Positions 35,424 through 44,597 are shown, counted from the first letter of the stretch. The stretch is DNA of 64,000 nt from Spirulina subsalsa PCC 9445 (GCF_000314005.1 NZ_JH980292.1:2125725-2189724); one strand, 5' to 3'. Notes: generated from the sequence alone by a model not told the origin. Program-made: numbers and translations.

Positions 35424-36371
35424 ATGAAAACTGCTCTAGATCCCGTCCGTACCTACTTAAAAGAAATCGGCCGCGTGCCGCTCCTCACCCACGAGCAAGA
35501 GATTGTCTTAGCGAAACAAGTGCAAGCCGGGATTGCCTTGCAGAACTTGAAAGAGGAGTTAGACCAAGAGCGTGAGCAACCCCTCACCCTCAGTGAGTGG
35601 GCAACCGCCGCCCAATTAAGCGAGGCGGAACTTCAGCGCACCCTGACCTTGGGGGACGTGGCAAAACGGAAAATGGTAGAGGCTAACTTGCGTTTAGTGG
35701 TATCTGTAGCCAAGAAGTATATTAAGCGTAATTTAGACCTGTTGGATTTAATCCAAGAGGGCACCATTGGAATGCAGCGCGGGGTGGAGAAATTCGACCC
35801 GACTAAAGGGTATCGCTTCTCCACCTATGCCTACTGGTGGATTCGTCAGGCGATTACCCGGGCGATCGCCGAAAAAAGCCGCACCATCCGCCTACCCATT
35901 CACATCACCGAAAAACTGAACAAAATCAAAAAAACCCAGCGTCAACTGTCCCAACAATTCGGACGGGCGGCCACCATTGCCGAATTGAGCGAAGCCTTGG
36001 ACTTAGACCCCAAACAAGTTCGAGAGTACCTCGAACGCTCCCGCCATCCCCTCTCCTTAGATTTGCGCGTCGGGGATAACCAAGACACCGAACTTGGGGA
36101 TCTCCTAGAAGATACCGGAGCCTCCCCGGAAGACTTCGCCACCCATTCCGCCCTGCAAGTGGATCTAGAAAAACTGATGGCCGATCTCACCCCCCAACAG
36201 CGTGAAGTCTTGACCTTACGCTATGGGCTACGGGATGGACAACCTCTGACCTTGGCGAAAATTGGGACTCTCCTCAACATTAGCCGGGAAAGAGTCCGTC
36301 AACTGGAACGGGAGGCCTTGAATAAATTGCGCAAGCGGAAAGGTTCAGTGCAGGAATATCTAGCCAGTTAA
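35424..36371 (+). CDS. Group 2 sigma-70 factor (RpoD-like, alternative)
   Basis: 315 residues from ATG 35424 (the frame opens at TTG 35415). Region 1.2 [22 protein letters not shown], region 2 with [25 protein letters not shown] and [29 protein letters not shown], region 3, and region 4 ending [19 protein letters not shown]. It lacks the acidic region 1.1 of the primary sigma factor, so it is one of the cyanobacterial SigB-SigE type group 2 factors used in stress, dark or carbon/nitrogen shifts. I cannot tell which. A dispersed repeat starts directly after the stop. Confidence 0.93.
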   Translation: MKTALDPVRTYLKEIGRVPLLTHEQEIVLAKQVQAGIALQNLKEELDQEREQPLTLSEWATAAQLSEAELQRTLTLGDVAKRKMVEANLRLVVSVAKKYIKRNLDLLDLIQEGTIGMQRGVEKFDPTKGYRFSTYAYWWIRQAITRAIAEKSRTIRLPIHITEKLNKIKKTQRQLSQQFGRAATIAELSEALDLDPKQVREYLERSRHPLSLDLRVGDNQDTELGDLLEDTGASPEDFATHSALQVDLEKLMADLTPQQREVLTLRYGLRDGQPLTLAKIGTLLNISRERVRQLEREALNKLRKRKGSVQEYLAS

Positions 36372-36512
36372 CTAGGACTTGCTGAATCAGTCTGCTCCGG
36401 GTGGAAAACAGGGAACGGGAAGGAACAGGGGGGAGTCGGAAAAAGGTAAGCCTTTTTGATTCTTTATCCCTAAAACCTTGCACTTTCTCGCTCCCAATCG
36501 GAAGTCCTAGTA
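36372..36512. repeat. MITE-like dispersed repeat, about 140 bases
   Basis: Ends are inverted: ACTAGGACTTGCTGA at the left and GGAAGTCCTAGT at the right. The inside (CTGCTCCGGGTGGAAAACAGGG ... GGAAAAAGGTAAGCCTTTTTGATTCTTT, given in part) is nearly the same as the block at 55730-55822. The internal AAAAAGG/CCTTTTT hairpin can act as a terminator for the sigma gene. Confidence 0.65.
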
Positions 36513-36559
36513 ACAGTGCTTAGAGTGATATTCAACAAGGTCTAACTAACTTGGCGGGA

Positions 36560-36623
36560 AGTCCCCCACCCTGCTCAACAGGGTGGGTATCGGGGTCAAG
36601 CTCCCTCCTTCATAAAGGAGGGA
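36560..36623 (+). other. Two hairpins typical of IS200/IS605 ends
   Basis: CCCACCCT/AGGGTGGG (36565-36587) and TCCCTCCTT/AAGGAGGGA (36602-36623) lie in tandem just before a TnpB-like fragment. Such imperfect palindromes mark ends of IS605-family elements; here they look like remains. Confidence 0.4.
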
Positions 36624-36639
36624 ACTGGTCTGTTGTATC

Positions 36640-36790
36640 AAATTCTTGCGGGTTTCTCTCTGTCAAAAATACAAGCATTATCGGGAATGTCGGGGTTAGG
36701 ATTATTAAACGAGCGGATGGTTACTATGTCCAATTCTGTCTTAACGTTGATATGCAGTTCGGTAAGGTACTGTTTGGCGAATTGGTCATG
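36640..36790 (+). pseudogene. TnpB (IS605 OrfB) remnant
   Basis: One frame encodes NVGVRIIKRADGYYVQFCLN (about 36683-36742), very like the strand before the RuvC domain of TnpB (typically IxRRADGYYVQF). The preceding FSLSKI is in another frame, so it is frameshifted, and the RuvC domain is missing. Only about 50 codons of homology remain. Confidence 0.5.
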
Positions 36791-36954
36791 GATGAAACGA
36801 GTCACGGGGGATGAGGAAAGAGGGACGGGGGTATTTTATCAGATGGGTGATTGCCCTCCTTGGCAGGAGAATGAGTCCAGCTAGCCTGATGAATCCCGCA
36901 GTTTGCTAAACTGTGTAATGGTCTAATTACACAAGAATTGGAATTGGAGTAGGA

Positions 36955-37152
36955 ATGGAAATCGGAACCAAGGTACAAGTTTGCCGACTCAGAGATCGGG
37001 TTGCTAAAGATATTGCCGATAAATTGGGGAAAACTGGGGTCGTCGAGGGCTACAAAATGACCGATGGGAATGGGGTCGGGGCTGTAGTGAAATTTGACGA
37101 TCAAAGTTCAAGCTGGTTTTTTGAAGACGAACTGCGAGCAATTGATAACTAA
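36955..37152 (+). CDS. DUF2862 small protein
   Basis: 65 residues. MEIGTKVQVCRLRDRVAKDI, then LGKTGVVEGYKMTDG and a C-terminal WFFEDEL form a small beta-barrel-like (SH3-like) cyanobacterial family of unknown function. Only three bases separate its stop from the ATPase gene that follows, so the two are probably cotranscribed and perhaps functionally linked. Confidence 0.85.
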   Translation: MEIGTKVQVCRLRDRVAKDIADKLGKTGVVEGYKMTDGNGVGAVVKFDDQSSSWFFEDELRAIDN

Positions 37153-37155
37153 GGC

Positions 37156-38253
37156 ATGGCTCAAGTTTTAACATTTTTAGGGAAAGGGGGCAGTGGTCGC
37201 AGTACTGTTGCGATCGCCGCCGCCAAAAAACTCGCCGGAGAAGGAGTGCGGGTGCTATTGATTTCTAGTGATCCTAGCCCCGCCTTTGGCTTGATGTTAG
37301 GGGTAACATTAGAATGGGATCCCCTGAACATTGGCGCGAATCTCTGGACGGTTCAACTACAGGCCACCTACCTAATCGAGAAGGCCTGGGAAGAGGTGAA
37401 GCAACTAGAAGCGAAATATTTGCGATCGCCCACCTTAAAAAACGTCTACGGCCAAGAACTAAGCCTATTCCCCGGCATGGATACCGCCCTTTATCTCAAT
37501 GCTATCCGGGAATATAACGCCAGTGGTCGTTATGACGTGATTGTTTATGACGGCTCCGGCGACCTAACCACCCTGCGGATGTTGGGCATTCCTGAAAATG
37601 CCAGTTGGTATTTTCGCCGCTTCCGCCAAGTCTTCCGCGAGTCCGACTTTGGCAAAGCCCTGTCCCCCTTCGTCCAGCCCGTCAGCGCGGCCTTATTTAA
37701 CGTCAGTTGGTCCTTTGATGACTTTGCCGAACAACCCACCCAAGAAGTAACCTCTTTATTGGAACAGGGGAAAGCCGCCTTGAGCGATCCCAAACAGGTT
37801 TTAGCCTATTTAGTCACAACGGAACAAGCCAGTGCGATCGCCCAAGCCCAATACCTCTGGGGGAGCGCCCAACAGGTCGGCCTCTCCGTCGGCGGCGTAA
37901 TTGCCAACACAGGCGGCAACACCGGAGACTTAGCCTCCCAATTTGCCCCCTTAACCGTCACTCCCCTACCGCGAACCACCGGGGATGACTGGCAAACCCT
38001 CATGGAAGCCTTACCCGCCCTGCAAAATCCCGCCAACGTCCCCCAACCCATTAGCGTTGATGTGTCAGGCCGTCAAGTGCGGGTTTTTCTGCCGGGATTT
38101 GACAAAAAACAAGTCAAACTGACCCAATACGGGCCAGAAATTACCATCGAAGCCGGGGATCAACGGCGGAATATCACCCTCCCCCATCCCCTAACCGGAT
38201 GTCCCGTCAAAGGGGCCAAATTTCAAGATTCTTATTTAGTAATTTCGGTTTGA
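37156..38253 (+). CDS. Get3d/ArsA-like ATPase with C-terminal Hsp20-like domain
   Basis: 365 residues. N-terminal SIMIBI ATPase (1-270): P-loop FLGKGGSGRST, switch region SSDPSPAFGLMLG, and YDVIVYDGSGDLTTLRML. C-terminal ArsA_HSP20 domain (about 285-365: VDVSGRQVRVFLPGFDKKQVKLTQ, split here). This layout fits Get3d, the photosynthesis-associated Get3 clade whose members carry an alpha-crystallin-like domain. It lacks the CxxC zinc site of eukaryotic Get3. The last P-loop residue before Ser/Thr is Arg rather than the usual Lys (codon CGC at 37198), while the signature Lys in LGKGG is kept. Tail-anchored or hydrophobic client binding is inferred. Confidence 0.85.
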   Translation: MAQVLTFLGKGGSGRSTVAIAAAKKLAGEGVRVLLISSDPSPAFGLMLGVTLEWDPLNIGANLWTVQLQATYLIEKAWEEVKQLEAKYLRSPTLKNVYGQELSLFPGMDTALYLNAIREYNASGRYDVIVYDGSGDLTTLRMLGIPENASWYFRRFRQVFRESDFGKALSPFVQPVSAALFNVSWSFDDFAEQPTQEVTSLLEQGKAALSDPKQVLAYLVTTEQASAIAQAQYLWGSAQQVGLSVGGVIANTGGNTGDLASQFAPLTVTPLPRTTGDDWQTLMEALPALQNPANVPQPISVDVSGRQVRVFLPGFDKKQVKLTQYGPEITIEAGDQRRNITLPHPLTGCPVKGAKFQDSYLVISV

Positions 38254-38324
38254 TCGATGCCTCCGCTCAAACGGCCAGGCTTTAGACCTATTTTTTGCTC
38301 AAACATTCATCGATTGCTCCTGTC

Positions 38325-39308
38325 ATGACAAACAACGAAGTTCAAGAAGTCCAAACCGACACCGGGTCTAAAACCCGGCAACTTTTAGGCATGAAAGGGG
38401 CGGCATCCGGAGAAACCAACATCTGGAAGATCCGCTTGCAGTTAATGAAACCCATCACTTGGATTCCCCTAATTTGGGGAGTCGTCTGTGGTGCCGCCTC
38501 ATCTGGGGGGTATGTTTGGGGCCTAGAAGACCTGTTACAAGCCTTGACCTGTATGTTACTCTCAGGCCCCCTAATGGCAGGGTATACCCAAACCCTGAAC
38601 GATTTCTATGATCGGGAAATTGATGCCATTAACGAACCCTATCGTCCCATTCCCTCGGGAGCGATTTCCGTTCCCCAAGTCGTGACCCAGATTTTAGTTC
38701 TACTCTTGAGTGGGTTAGGGATTAGCTATCTGTTGGATCTCTGGGCAGGCCATGAATTCCCGTCCATGCTTTGTTTAACCTTATTGGGAGCGTTTTTGGC
38801 CTATATCTACTCCGCCCCGCCCTTAAAGTTAAAACAAAACGGTTGGCTGGGGAACTATGCCCTAGGGTCAAGTTATATCGCCCTGCCTTGGTGTGCGGGT
38901 CATGCCCTCTTTGGTCAACTGAACTGGACCATCGTCTGGCTCACCTTGTTTTATAGTTTGGCCGGCCTAGGGATTGCCGTAGTGAACGACTTCAAAAGTG
39001 TAGAAGGCGATCGCCAACTGGGGTTAAAATCCCTCCCCGTCATGTTCGGCGTAGGAACAGCCGCTTGGATTTGTGTGCTAATGATTGACCTGTTTCAAGC
39101 CGGGGTAGCCGTTTATTTGATCGCCATTGGTCAAAACCTCTACGCCACCATTCTCCTCTTGTTAGTCATCCCTCAAATCACCTTCCAAGATATGTACTTT
39201 TTGCGTGACCCCCTGAAAAACGATGTGAAATATCAGGCCAGCGCTCAACCCTTCCTGGTCTTAGGAATGTTGGTCGTGGGACTCGCTTTAGGTCATTCGC
39301 CCCTTTGA
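38325..39308 (+). CDS. chlG: Chlorophyll synthase
   Basis: 327 residues from ATG 38325; an in-frame TTG at 38295 would add ten residues with no support. UbiA-family membrane prenyltransferase with about eight or nine helices. Prenyl-binding motif TLNDFYDREIDAINEPYRPI and second motif VVNDFKSVEGDRQLGLKSL are intact, as is YSAPPLKLKQNGW. It esterifies chlorophyllide with phytyl/geranylgeranyl diphosphate in the thylakoid. Upstream is the Get3d-like gene, downstream thrB. Confidence 0.97.
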   Translation: MTNNEVQEVQTDTGSKTRQLLGMKGAASGETNIWKIRLQLMKPITWIPLIWGVVCGAASSGGYVWGLEDLLQALTCMLLSGPLMAGYTQTLNDFYDREIDAINEPYRPIPSGAISVPQVVTQILVLLLSGLGISYLLDLWAGHEFPSMLCLTLLGAFLAYIYSAPPLKLKQNGWLGNYALGSSYIALPWCAGHALFGQLNWTIVWLTLFYSLAGLGIAVVNDFKSVEGDRQLGLKSLPVMFGVGTAAWICVLMIDLFQAGVAVYLIAIGQNLYATILLLLVIPQITFQDMYFLRDPLKNDVKYQASAQPFLVLGMLVVGLALGHSPL

Positions 39309-39314
39309 CAGACT

Positions 39315-39348
39315 CCCCCGCCCGGAAAGCGGGGGAAAACGTCCTCTT
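39315..39348 (+). terminator. Hairpin after chlG
   Basis: CCCCCGC ccggaaa GCGGGGG followed by AAAACGTCCTCTTTTT; a GC stem with a delayed T-run, so a moderate terminator. It lies between chlG and thrB. Confidence 0.6.
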
Positions 39349-39371
39349 TTTGTTCAAACCCCCTATCCTCT

Positions 39372-40307
39372 ATGCCACTCATTGCTTTTGCAACGGTTCC
39401 TGCAACCACAGCCAACTTGGGACCCGGTTTCGACTGTATTGGGGCTGCTTTAACCCTGTACAATCAATTTGATTTTGTTTTGGGCAGTGAATTCTCCTCA
39501 GAACCCTTGAAAATTAACGTCGTGGGTTCTCAGTCTAGCCAAGTCAGCACCGATAGCAGTAATTTGGTGTATCAGGCCTTCGCCAAATTTTACGAACAGT
39601 TGCAACAAACCCCGCCCCCGGTGGAAATTACCGTTAAACTGGGCGTTCCCTTAGCGCGGGGCTTAGGCAGTTCTGCCACGGCAATTGTGGCCGGATTATT
39701 GGGGGCCAATCAACTCGCCGGGACTCCCTTGAGTACCCGAGAAATTATTGAATTAGCGATCGCCATGGAAGGCCATCCTGATAACGTCGTCCCCGCCATC
39801 CAAGGGGGCTGTCGTCTCTCTGCCCGCCAAGACGATGGACAATGGCAAATCTGCGAAGTGACTTGGCATAACACGATCTTGCCCGTGGTCGCCGTCCCCA
39901 ACTTCACCCTCTCCACCGAAGAAGCCCGTTCCGTCCTCCCCCTAGAAGTGAGTCGCCGTGATGCCATTTTCAACATCTCCCATTTTGGGCTGTTGATTAA
40001 AGGCCTAGAACGGGGGCGGGGGGATTGGCTAAAAACCGCCCTCAAAGACCGCATTCATCAACCCTACCGCCAGTTTCTCATCCCCGGTTATCAAGTCGTT
40101 GAACAAGCCGCTTTAGCTGCCGGAGCCTACGGCCTAGTCATCAGTGGTGCTGGCCCTACCCTCCTCGCTTTAGCCGATGTCCAAAACGCCAAAGCCGTCG
40201 CCACAGCCATGACCGAGGCTTGGAATTCCCAAGGCATCCCCGCTCAATCGCGGGTTTTAGCCTTAGATACTCAAGGCGCGAGAAGTAGCCGAGAAATGCG
40301 CCGTTGA
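39372..40307 (+). CDS. thrB: Homoserine kinase
   Basis: 311 residues, GHMP kinase. N-terminal ATVPATTANLGPGFDCIGAALTL split over the first strand and helix, ATP-binding PLARGLGSSATAIVAGL, and the C-terminal ISGAGPTLLAL. It phosphorylates homoserine in threonine synthesis. ATG 39372. No other threonine genes nearby. Confidence 0.96.
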   Translation: MPLIAFATVPATTANLGPGFDCIGAALTLYNQFDFVLGSEFSSEPLKINVVGSQSSQVSTDSSNLVYQAFAKFYEQLQQTPPPVEITVKLGVPLARGLGSSATAIVAGLLGANQLAGTPLSTREIIELAIAMEGHPDNVVPAIQGGCRLSARQDDGQWQICEVTWHNTILPVVAVPNFTLSTEEARSVLPLEVSRRDAIFNISHFGLLIKGLERGRGDWLKTALKDRIHQPYRQFLIPGYQVVEQAALAAGAYGLVISGAGPTLLALADVQNAKAVATAMTEAWNSQGIPAQSRVLALDTQGARSSREMRR

Positions 40308-40320
40308 ACATAATCCAAAA

Positions 40321-40393
40321 CGTCCCCGACAGGACTCGAACCTGTAGCCCACTGCTTAGAAGGCAGTTGCTCTATCCGTTGAGCTACGGGGAC
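40321..40393 (-). tRNA. trnR-TCT: tRNA-Arg (anticodon TCT)
   Basis: 73 bases on the minus strand. Acceptor GTCCCCG / CGGGGAC, D-arm TAGCTCAACGGATAGAGC, anticodon stem ACTGC/GCAGT with loop CTTCTAA (TCT), T-arm ACAGG-TTCGAGT-CCTGT, discriminator G. Convergent with thrB. Confidence 0.97.
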
Positions 40394-40691
40394 TCAGCAA
40401 AGCTTAACCATCATAGCATAAATTCCCCCGGATAGCCTGTCCCCTCAGTTACATTTGCGGTGACAGAGAAGGGGAGACAATCGAACCAAGGACAGAGAGA
40501 ACAACCCATCGGGCAAGACTGGAAATGAAGCCTCACGATCAACTAAGATAGCGGTTAGGATGGGGTGAATAGCGAGTCAGCCAAGGGGCTAGAATGCAGA
40601 GAATAGGTCTGTCTAGTCTAGGCTCAACGGCTTATTCATCCCACCCCGAGGAACGCTCATTCGGGCCTGTCAGGAGTCACTTACTCATACT
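40394..40691. other. 298-base spacer
   Basis: No gene, RNA or repeat recognised. It presumably holds the promoters of tRNA-Arg and of the gene at 40692. Confidence 0.4.
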
Positions 40692-41354
40692 ATGTTTATT
40701 CTCAAACGGCAGGATGTTGAACTCTCTAGCATTCAGCACCCCAAGCGAGATCAAAAAATCCCCATTTTGAAATATCAAGATCAAACCTTTCGCTTGATCA
40801 GGGTTTTTTCTGCGGAACAGGCGGATGAAGCGATTAGTTTTTGGAAGGATCTGACCGATAATCAGGGGAAATTTTGCGTCTTACTACAAGAAAGCGATCG
40901 CCATAGTGTTTGGGGACGAGTTCAACTTGACCAGCTATTGGCAGAAGGAGCTACCCTTGAGGTAGTGCCAGATAGTTATGCTCAAGCCTGTTTATTAATT
41001 TTGCAGGCCGTCTATTTTGATATTGAGGAACTCCTCGGGACTCGACAAGCGAAATTATTCCAAAAAGACCTAGCCGGAGCCTTAGACGGCAGGCAATTAC
41101 CCCAGGCCAATTCAGAAAAAGCGATCGCCGCACTCCTCGAATGTGACCCCCTCAACACCAATCAACTCCCCCGTTGGGAGTCTCAACATTTGGTTTTTGT
41201 CCTGCAAGCGGTTCATGGACTCGGTAAGGCCTACTTCGGGAACACCAACTTTGCTCAAGAAGTAGAAGATATCTTACAAGACCTCCCCGAGGGAGAATGT
41301 GAACAGTTCCTCACCTGGTTAAAACAATCCCCCATCGGCAAAGATTGGGGCTGA
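40692..41354 (+). CDS. Npun_F0813-like cyanobacterial conserved protein
   Basis: 220 residues. Starts MFILKRQDVELSSIQHPKRD, followed by FRLIRVFSAEQADEAISFWKDL and DNQGKFCVLLQESDRHSVWGRV; the central AQACLLILQAVYFDIEELLGTRQAKLF and the C-terminal helices match my memory of the Npun_F0813 family. Soluble, function unknown, widely kept in cyanobacteria. ATG at 40692. Confidence 0.78.
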   Translation: MFILKRQDVELSSIQHPKRDQKIPILKYQDQTFRLIRVFSAEQADEAISFWKDLTDNQGKFCVLLQESDRHSVWGRVQLDQLLAEGATLEVVPDSYAQACLLILQAVYFDIEELLGTRQAKLFQKDLAGALDGRQLPQANSEKAIAALLECDPLNTNQLPRWESQHLVFVLQAVHGLGKAYFGNTNFAQEVEDILQDLPEGECEQFLTWLKQSPIGKDWG

Positions 41355-41769
41355 AGAGGCAGCACCCCTCCCCAAAACCGCCAAAAATTAGGCTCGGTTA
41401 GAATCGAGGTCGCTTGTGTCCAGAAAACCTCTAGAATAGAAAGATAAAAATGGGCGTAATTTAGCCTAAACCTAGTTAAGGTGGCTAAATTCCCCACCCG
41501 TTTGTCCCGTCCGGGTCGGTTAACTAGGGTTTGCGGAAAAAGTCGGGGAGTCGGGAGTCAGGAATAGGCACTCGTGCCAGTTTTAGATGATCTGTTCCCA
41601 GATCCGGTGTTTCCTTGTTGGGGCTAGTGTCTGATGTTATTCAGCAAACCCCAACTAGACCAGCACCCCAAACGCTGGGGAAAAGAGCAAGAGGGAATAA
41701 TCCCGAAGCCACAGGTTGACTCTTGTGCCAACAAGAGTTATTAGGAATCAAGTGCTAAGAGGGAGAGCT
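41355..41769. other. 415-base spacer holding a MITE-like repeat
   Basis: Positions 41519-41657 are bounded by ACTAGGGTTTGC and GCAAACCCCAACTAG, inverted ends of about 10 bases, enclosing GTCGGGGAGTCGGGAGTC and unrelated sequence. This resembles the element at 36372-36512 in size (about 140) and ends. Nothing coding. Confidence 0.55.
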
Positions 41770-42726
41770 ATGAGTAGCCCTGTAGAAAATACAGCAGAGT
41801 CAGAATCTTGGATTAAAGGGCAAACCGTTATTTATGGCGGCATAACTTGGGGAGTTTTATCACTCGCCCTGTTTCTCAGTGGGATATTTCTTCCAGACCT
41901 TGAAGATTCTATGGTTTATCTGGTAGGAACCTATATCGCTGAGTACGTCCCCTTTATTGCGGGTGTCGCCTTGTGTTATCGTAACTGGCGCAGCCCGAAA
42001 ATTGCCAGTGGTCGCAATGTTTGGCTAGGCATTGGACTAGGAATTTTGTCTTATTTTATTGCTGACTTAATCTTTGGAATTTGGGAAATTTACTGGGGTT
42101 TAGATCCAGAAATTTCCCCAGCCGATTTCTTTTATATTGCTTTCTACCTCTGTGTGGGTGGGGGAATGGTGCTGGCCGTATTTTCCAGACGCTTAAACTT
42201 AGAACTCTGGCAATGGGTGACATTATCGATCATTGCGATCGCCGGAAGCGCCCTAGCTATCTGGATTGCTTTAGCAGAACCCGCCGCATCCGCCGAGATT
42301 CTCGCCTCCCCAATCACCTCAGATCTAGCCGCCGAAGAGGGTTTAACCCGCATTCCTCCCGAATGGCTGATGTCTTTGCAAGACTTCCTCTTGCAGTTTT
42401 CTAAGCCCGTAAACTTCTTTTATATTATTTGTGACGTAGCCCTGCTGATTGTTGCCGCCATGCTCCTATTAGCCTTTTGGGGCGGCACATTTTCCCAATC
42501 GTGGCGCATGATTGCCGCCGCCGCCTTCGCCAAATATTTGGCCGATATGTGGTTTAAGTATGCAGCCACTTTGCCCACAGAATACGCCAGTGGCGGTTTT
42601 CTTGAAGTATTCTTTGTTTTTAGTGGCATCTTATTTGCCATTGGTGCGGCTCTAGAATATGACATTTCCAGTCGCCCTCGAAAAAGTCGGCGCAGACGGG
42701 CTAACAGTAGCGGTGAAGTAGCATGA
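41770..42726 (+). CDS. Polytopic membrane protein of unknown function
   Basis: 318 residues from ATG 41770, chosen for the GGGAGAG just upstream; the frame opens at 41716. About eight hydrophobic helices: GGITWGVLSLALFLSGIFL, VGTYIAEYVPFIAGVALCY and further spans, ending with a basic cytoplasmic tail (RPRKSRRRRAN). Acidic residues within membrane segments (FIADLIFGIWEIYW) are notable. No family recognised. The stop overlaps the start of the next gene (ATGA), a strong sign of co-translation with the HTH protein. Confidence 0.8.
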   Translation: MSSPVENTAESESWIKGQTVIYGGITWGVLSLALFLSGIFLPDLEDSMVYLVGTYIAEYVPFIAGVALCYRNWRSPKIASGRNVWLGIGLGILSYFIADLIFGIWEIYWGLDPEISPADFFYIAFYLCVGGGMVLAVFSRRLNLELWQWVTLSIIAIAGSALAIWIALAEPAASAEILASPITSDLAAEEGLTRIPPEWLMSLQDFLLQFSKPVNFFYIICDVALLIVAAMLLLAFWGGTFSQSWRMIAAAAFAKYLADMWFKYAATLPTEYASGGFLEVFFVFSGILFAIGAALEYDISSRPRKSRRRRANSSGEVA

Positions 42727-43772
42727 GTCCTAGAAAATTAACGGAATCCGATAAACAAGAAATCCTGACCCTGTACCGGATGCCCCAAGAAACAACCTCG
42801 ACCTTGGCGGATCGGTTTCAGGTGAGTAGTTCCACCATTAGCCGCTTTCTCAAGAGTAATCTTGCAGAAGACGAGTATGAAGACTTGATTCAACAAAAGC
42901 GTTTGAGTCGAACGCCAACCGGGGCAGCCCAAGTCATGAGTTTATACGAACAACAACAGGATCCCGAGGATTCGGGAAACGAAGATAACCCGGAAAATCA
43001 GCCTTTCCCAAGCACTTCCGGGAATCAGGTCTTGAACGGAACAGAGGAACTGGACTCCGACCAAACCGAGGAAACCGATAAACCGTTGCGATCGCGCCCG
43101 ATCCTCACCAAGAGCAAAACTGAAAGTTCATCGGAGCAACCCTCCGAGCGGTCACCCTATCAATTAGAGTTACTGGCAGAGCGCCCCTTAGAGAGTGACT
43201 TTGAGCAACCCCCCTCGGAATCCACCGAGCAACGGAAACCTAAACCCATCCCCAAAAAGAAAATAACGGTCGGTGCCGTCGTCTCAGAAGAAGATTACTT
43301 TGAACTCGACGACGAAGAAAACGATGTCCACACCCTAGAAGAAATGCTCGGGGAGGATATTGGTGATCTCGATGAAGATGATTTAGACGACTACGACGAG
43401 GAAGATTGGGATGAGGACGACGATGAACCCACCATTCCCCATGCTTACGGGGATAAGGTCAACGTGCTTCCCCTCTCTGAGGCCGCTTTCCCGAGAACTT
43501 GTTACCTCGTTATTGACCGTTCCGGGGAATTAATCACCCGTCCTCTAGAAGAATTTCGGGATTTGGGCAATATTCCCCTAGATGAAATACAACAGGAAAC
43601 CTTGCCTGTCTTTGATAATCACCGGGTTGCGAGACGGTTTTCTAAGCGTTCTCAACGGGTGATTAAAGTTCCCGACAGCAGTTTATTCCAAAAAACCCAA
43701 CCCCATTTACACGCTAAAGGGATCACGCGCTTATTATTGGATGGTCAAGTTTATTCTTTGGGCTTAAATTGA
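42723..43772 (+). CDS. HTH protein with long acidic linker, cotranslated with a membrane protein
   Basis: 349 residues. N-terminal helix-turn-helix (about 1-50: LTESDKQEILTLYRMPQETT, TLADRFQVSSSTISRFLK), like transposase/resolvase HTH domains. Residues 75-240 are disordered and become extremely acidic (a run of D/E around 205-235, including EDIGDLDEDDLDDYDEEDW). A C-terminal domain (about 240-349) is compact: CYLVIDRSGELITRPLEEF and GITRLLLDGQVYSLGLN. It may be a DNA-binding regulator whose activity is tied to the overlapping membrane protein gene; that is inference. Confidence 0.82.
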   Translation: MSPRKLTESDKQEILTLYRMPQETTSTLADRFQVSSSTISRFLKSNLAEDEYEDLIQQKRLSRTPTGAAQVMSLYEQQQDPEDSGNEDNPENQPFPSTSGNQVLNGTEELDSDQTEETDKPLRSRPILTKSKTESSSEQPSERSPYQLELLAERPLESDFEQPPSESTEQRKPKPIPKKKITVGAVVSEEDYFELDDEENDVHTLEEMLGEDIGDLDEDDLDDYDEEDWDEDDDEPTIPHAYGDKVNVLPLSEAAFPRTCYLVIDRSGELITRPLEEFRDLGNIPLDEIQQETLPVFDNHRVARRFSKRSQRVIKVPDSSLFQKTQPHLHAKGITRLLLDGQVYSLGLN

Positions 43773-44204
43773 CCAAAATTCAAGGGATACAAGCCCCGCC
43801 CTTCTAGGGCGGCTTCCTCTTGGCTAATTCTGTGGAATCCCTCCACAGGCCTCAAACTCCCTGACCCGCCGCCTATCCCTTGATAATTGATCACGATAGC
43901 CTGTTGCTTCTTGCCTCTTGCCTTGACAAGCAAGGACTATCCCCTCTAGCCCCCCCAATGAATTCAACATCTCTGTGAGGTATTATAAACAGGGCAATAA
44001 GTGAGCAAATCTTAAGCAGAAAAAAACTTATCCAGAAAACGACACTACCTAGAGCAGAAAGTGTTAGAATCAAGCTGAAGAATGAAGAAAGATCGGTAAC
44101 AAGGTTTGTTTTCAGTATTGCTTGGTTTTGTCCGTAAGATATTGACAGTCTGTTTTCCGAAATCTTGGTTCTTTTGTACTTGTACCGGTTGAGGACAACA
44201 CCCC
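43773..44204. other. Spacer and probable leader of the RNA-binding protein gene
   Basis: Contains the hairpin CCGCCCT TCT AGGGCGG (43796-43812), which may terminate the preceding operon or be an IS605-end scar. The 200 bases before 44205 have no gene and may be the long cold-responsive 5' untranslated region often found before cyanobacterial rbp genes. I see no defined structure. Confidence 0.45.
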
Positions 44205-44498
44205 ATGTCAATTTATGTTGGTAATCTTGATTACAAAGTCACTTCTGAGGATTTAACGGAAGTTTTCGCGGAGTATGGCACAGTTAAGCGGGTTTATCTG
44301 CCTGTGAATCATGACACTGGCACCCTGCGCGGGTTCGGGTTTGTGGAAATGGAAACGGAAGCCGAAGAAGCTAAAGCCATTGAAGATTTAGATGGCGCTC
44401 AATGGATGGGACGAGAGCTTAAGGTGAACCAGGCGCGTCCTCGGGAAAATAATAACAAAGGGGGAGGACGGAATTTTCAGAAGCGGAGTCGCTACTAA
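44205..44498 (+). CDS. rbp: Cyanobacterial RNA-binding protein (single RRM)
   Basis: 97 residues. One RRM: RNP2 IYVGNL at 3-8 and RNP1 RGFGFVEM at about 44-51, with the usual helix EDLTEVFAEYG. A short Gly/Arg/Asn tail (NNNKGGGRNFQKRSRY) places it with the glycine-rich type Rbp proteins, many of them cold-induced RNA chaperones. ATG at 44205. Followed by a small basic-protein gene. Confidence 0.95.
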   Translation: MSIYVGNLDYKVTSEDLTEVFAEYGTVKRVYLPVNHDTGTLRGFGFVEMETEAEEAKAIEDLDGAQWMGRELKVNQARPRENNNKGGGRNFQKRSRY

Positions 44499-44597
44499 AT
44501 CAACCCCTCAGTGAAATGGCTTAACGCTTCTGGGGAGTCATTAAACTAGAAACAGACTCACCAGAAGCTATTTGTTGTGTTAATGGAGTAATGTATT

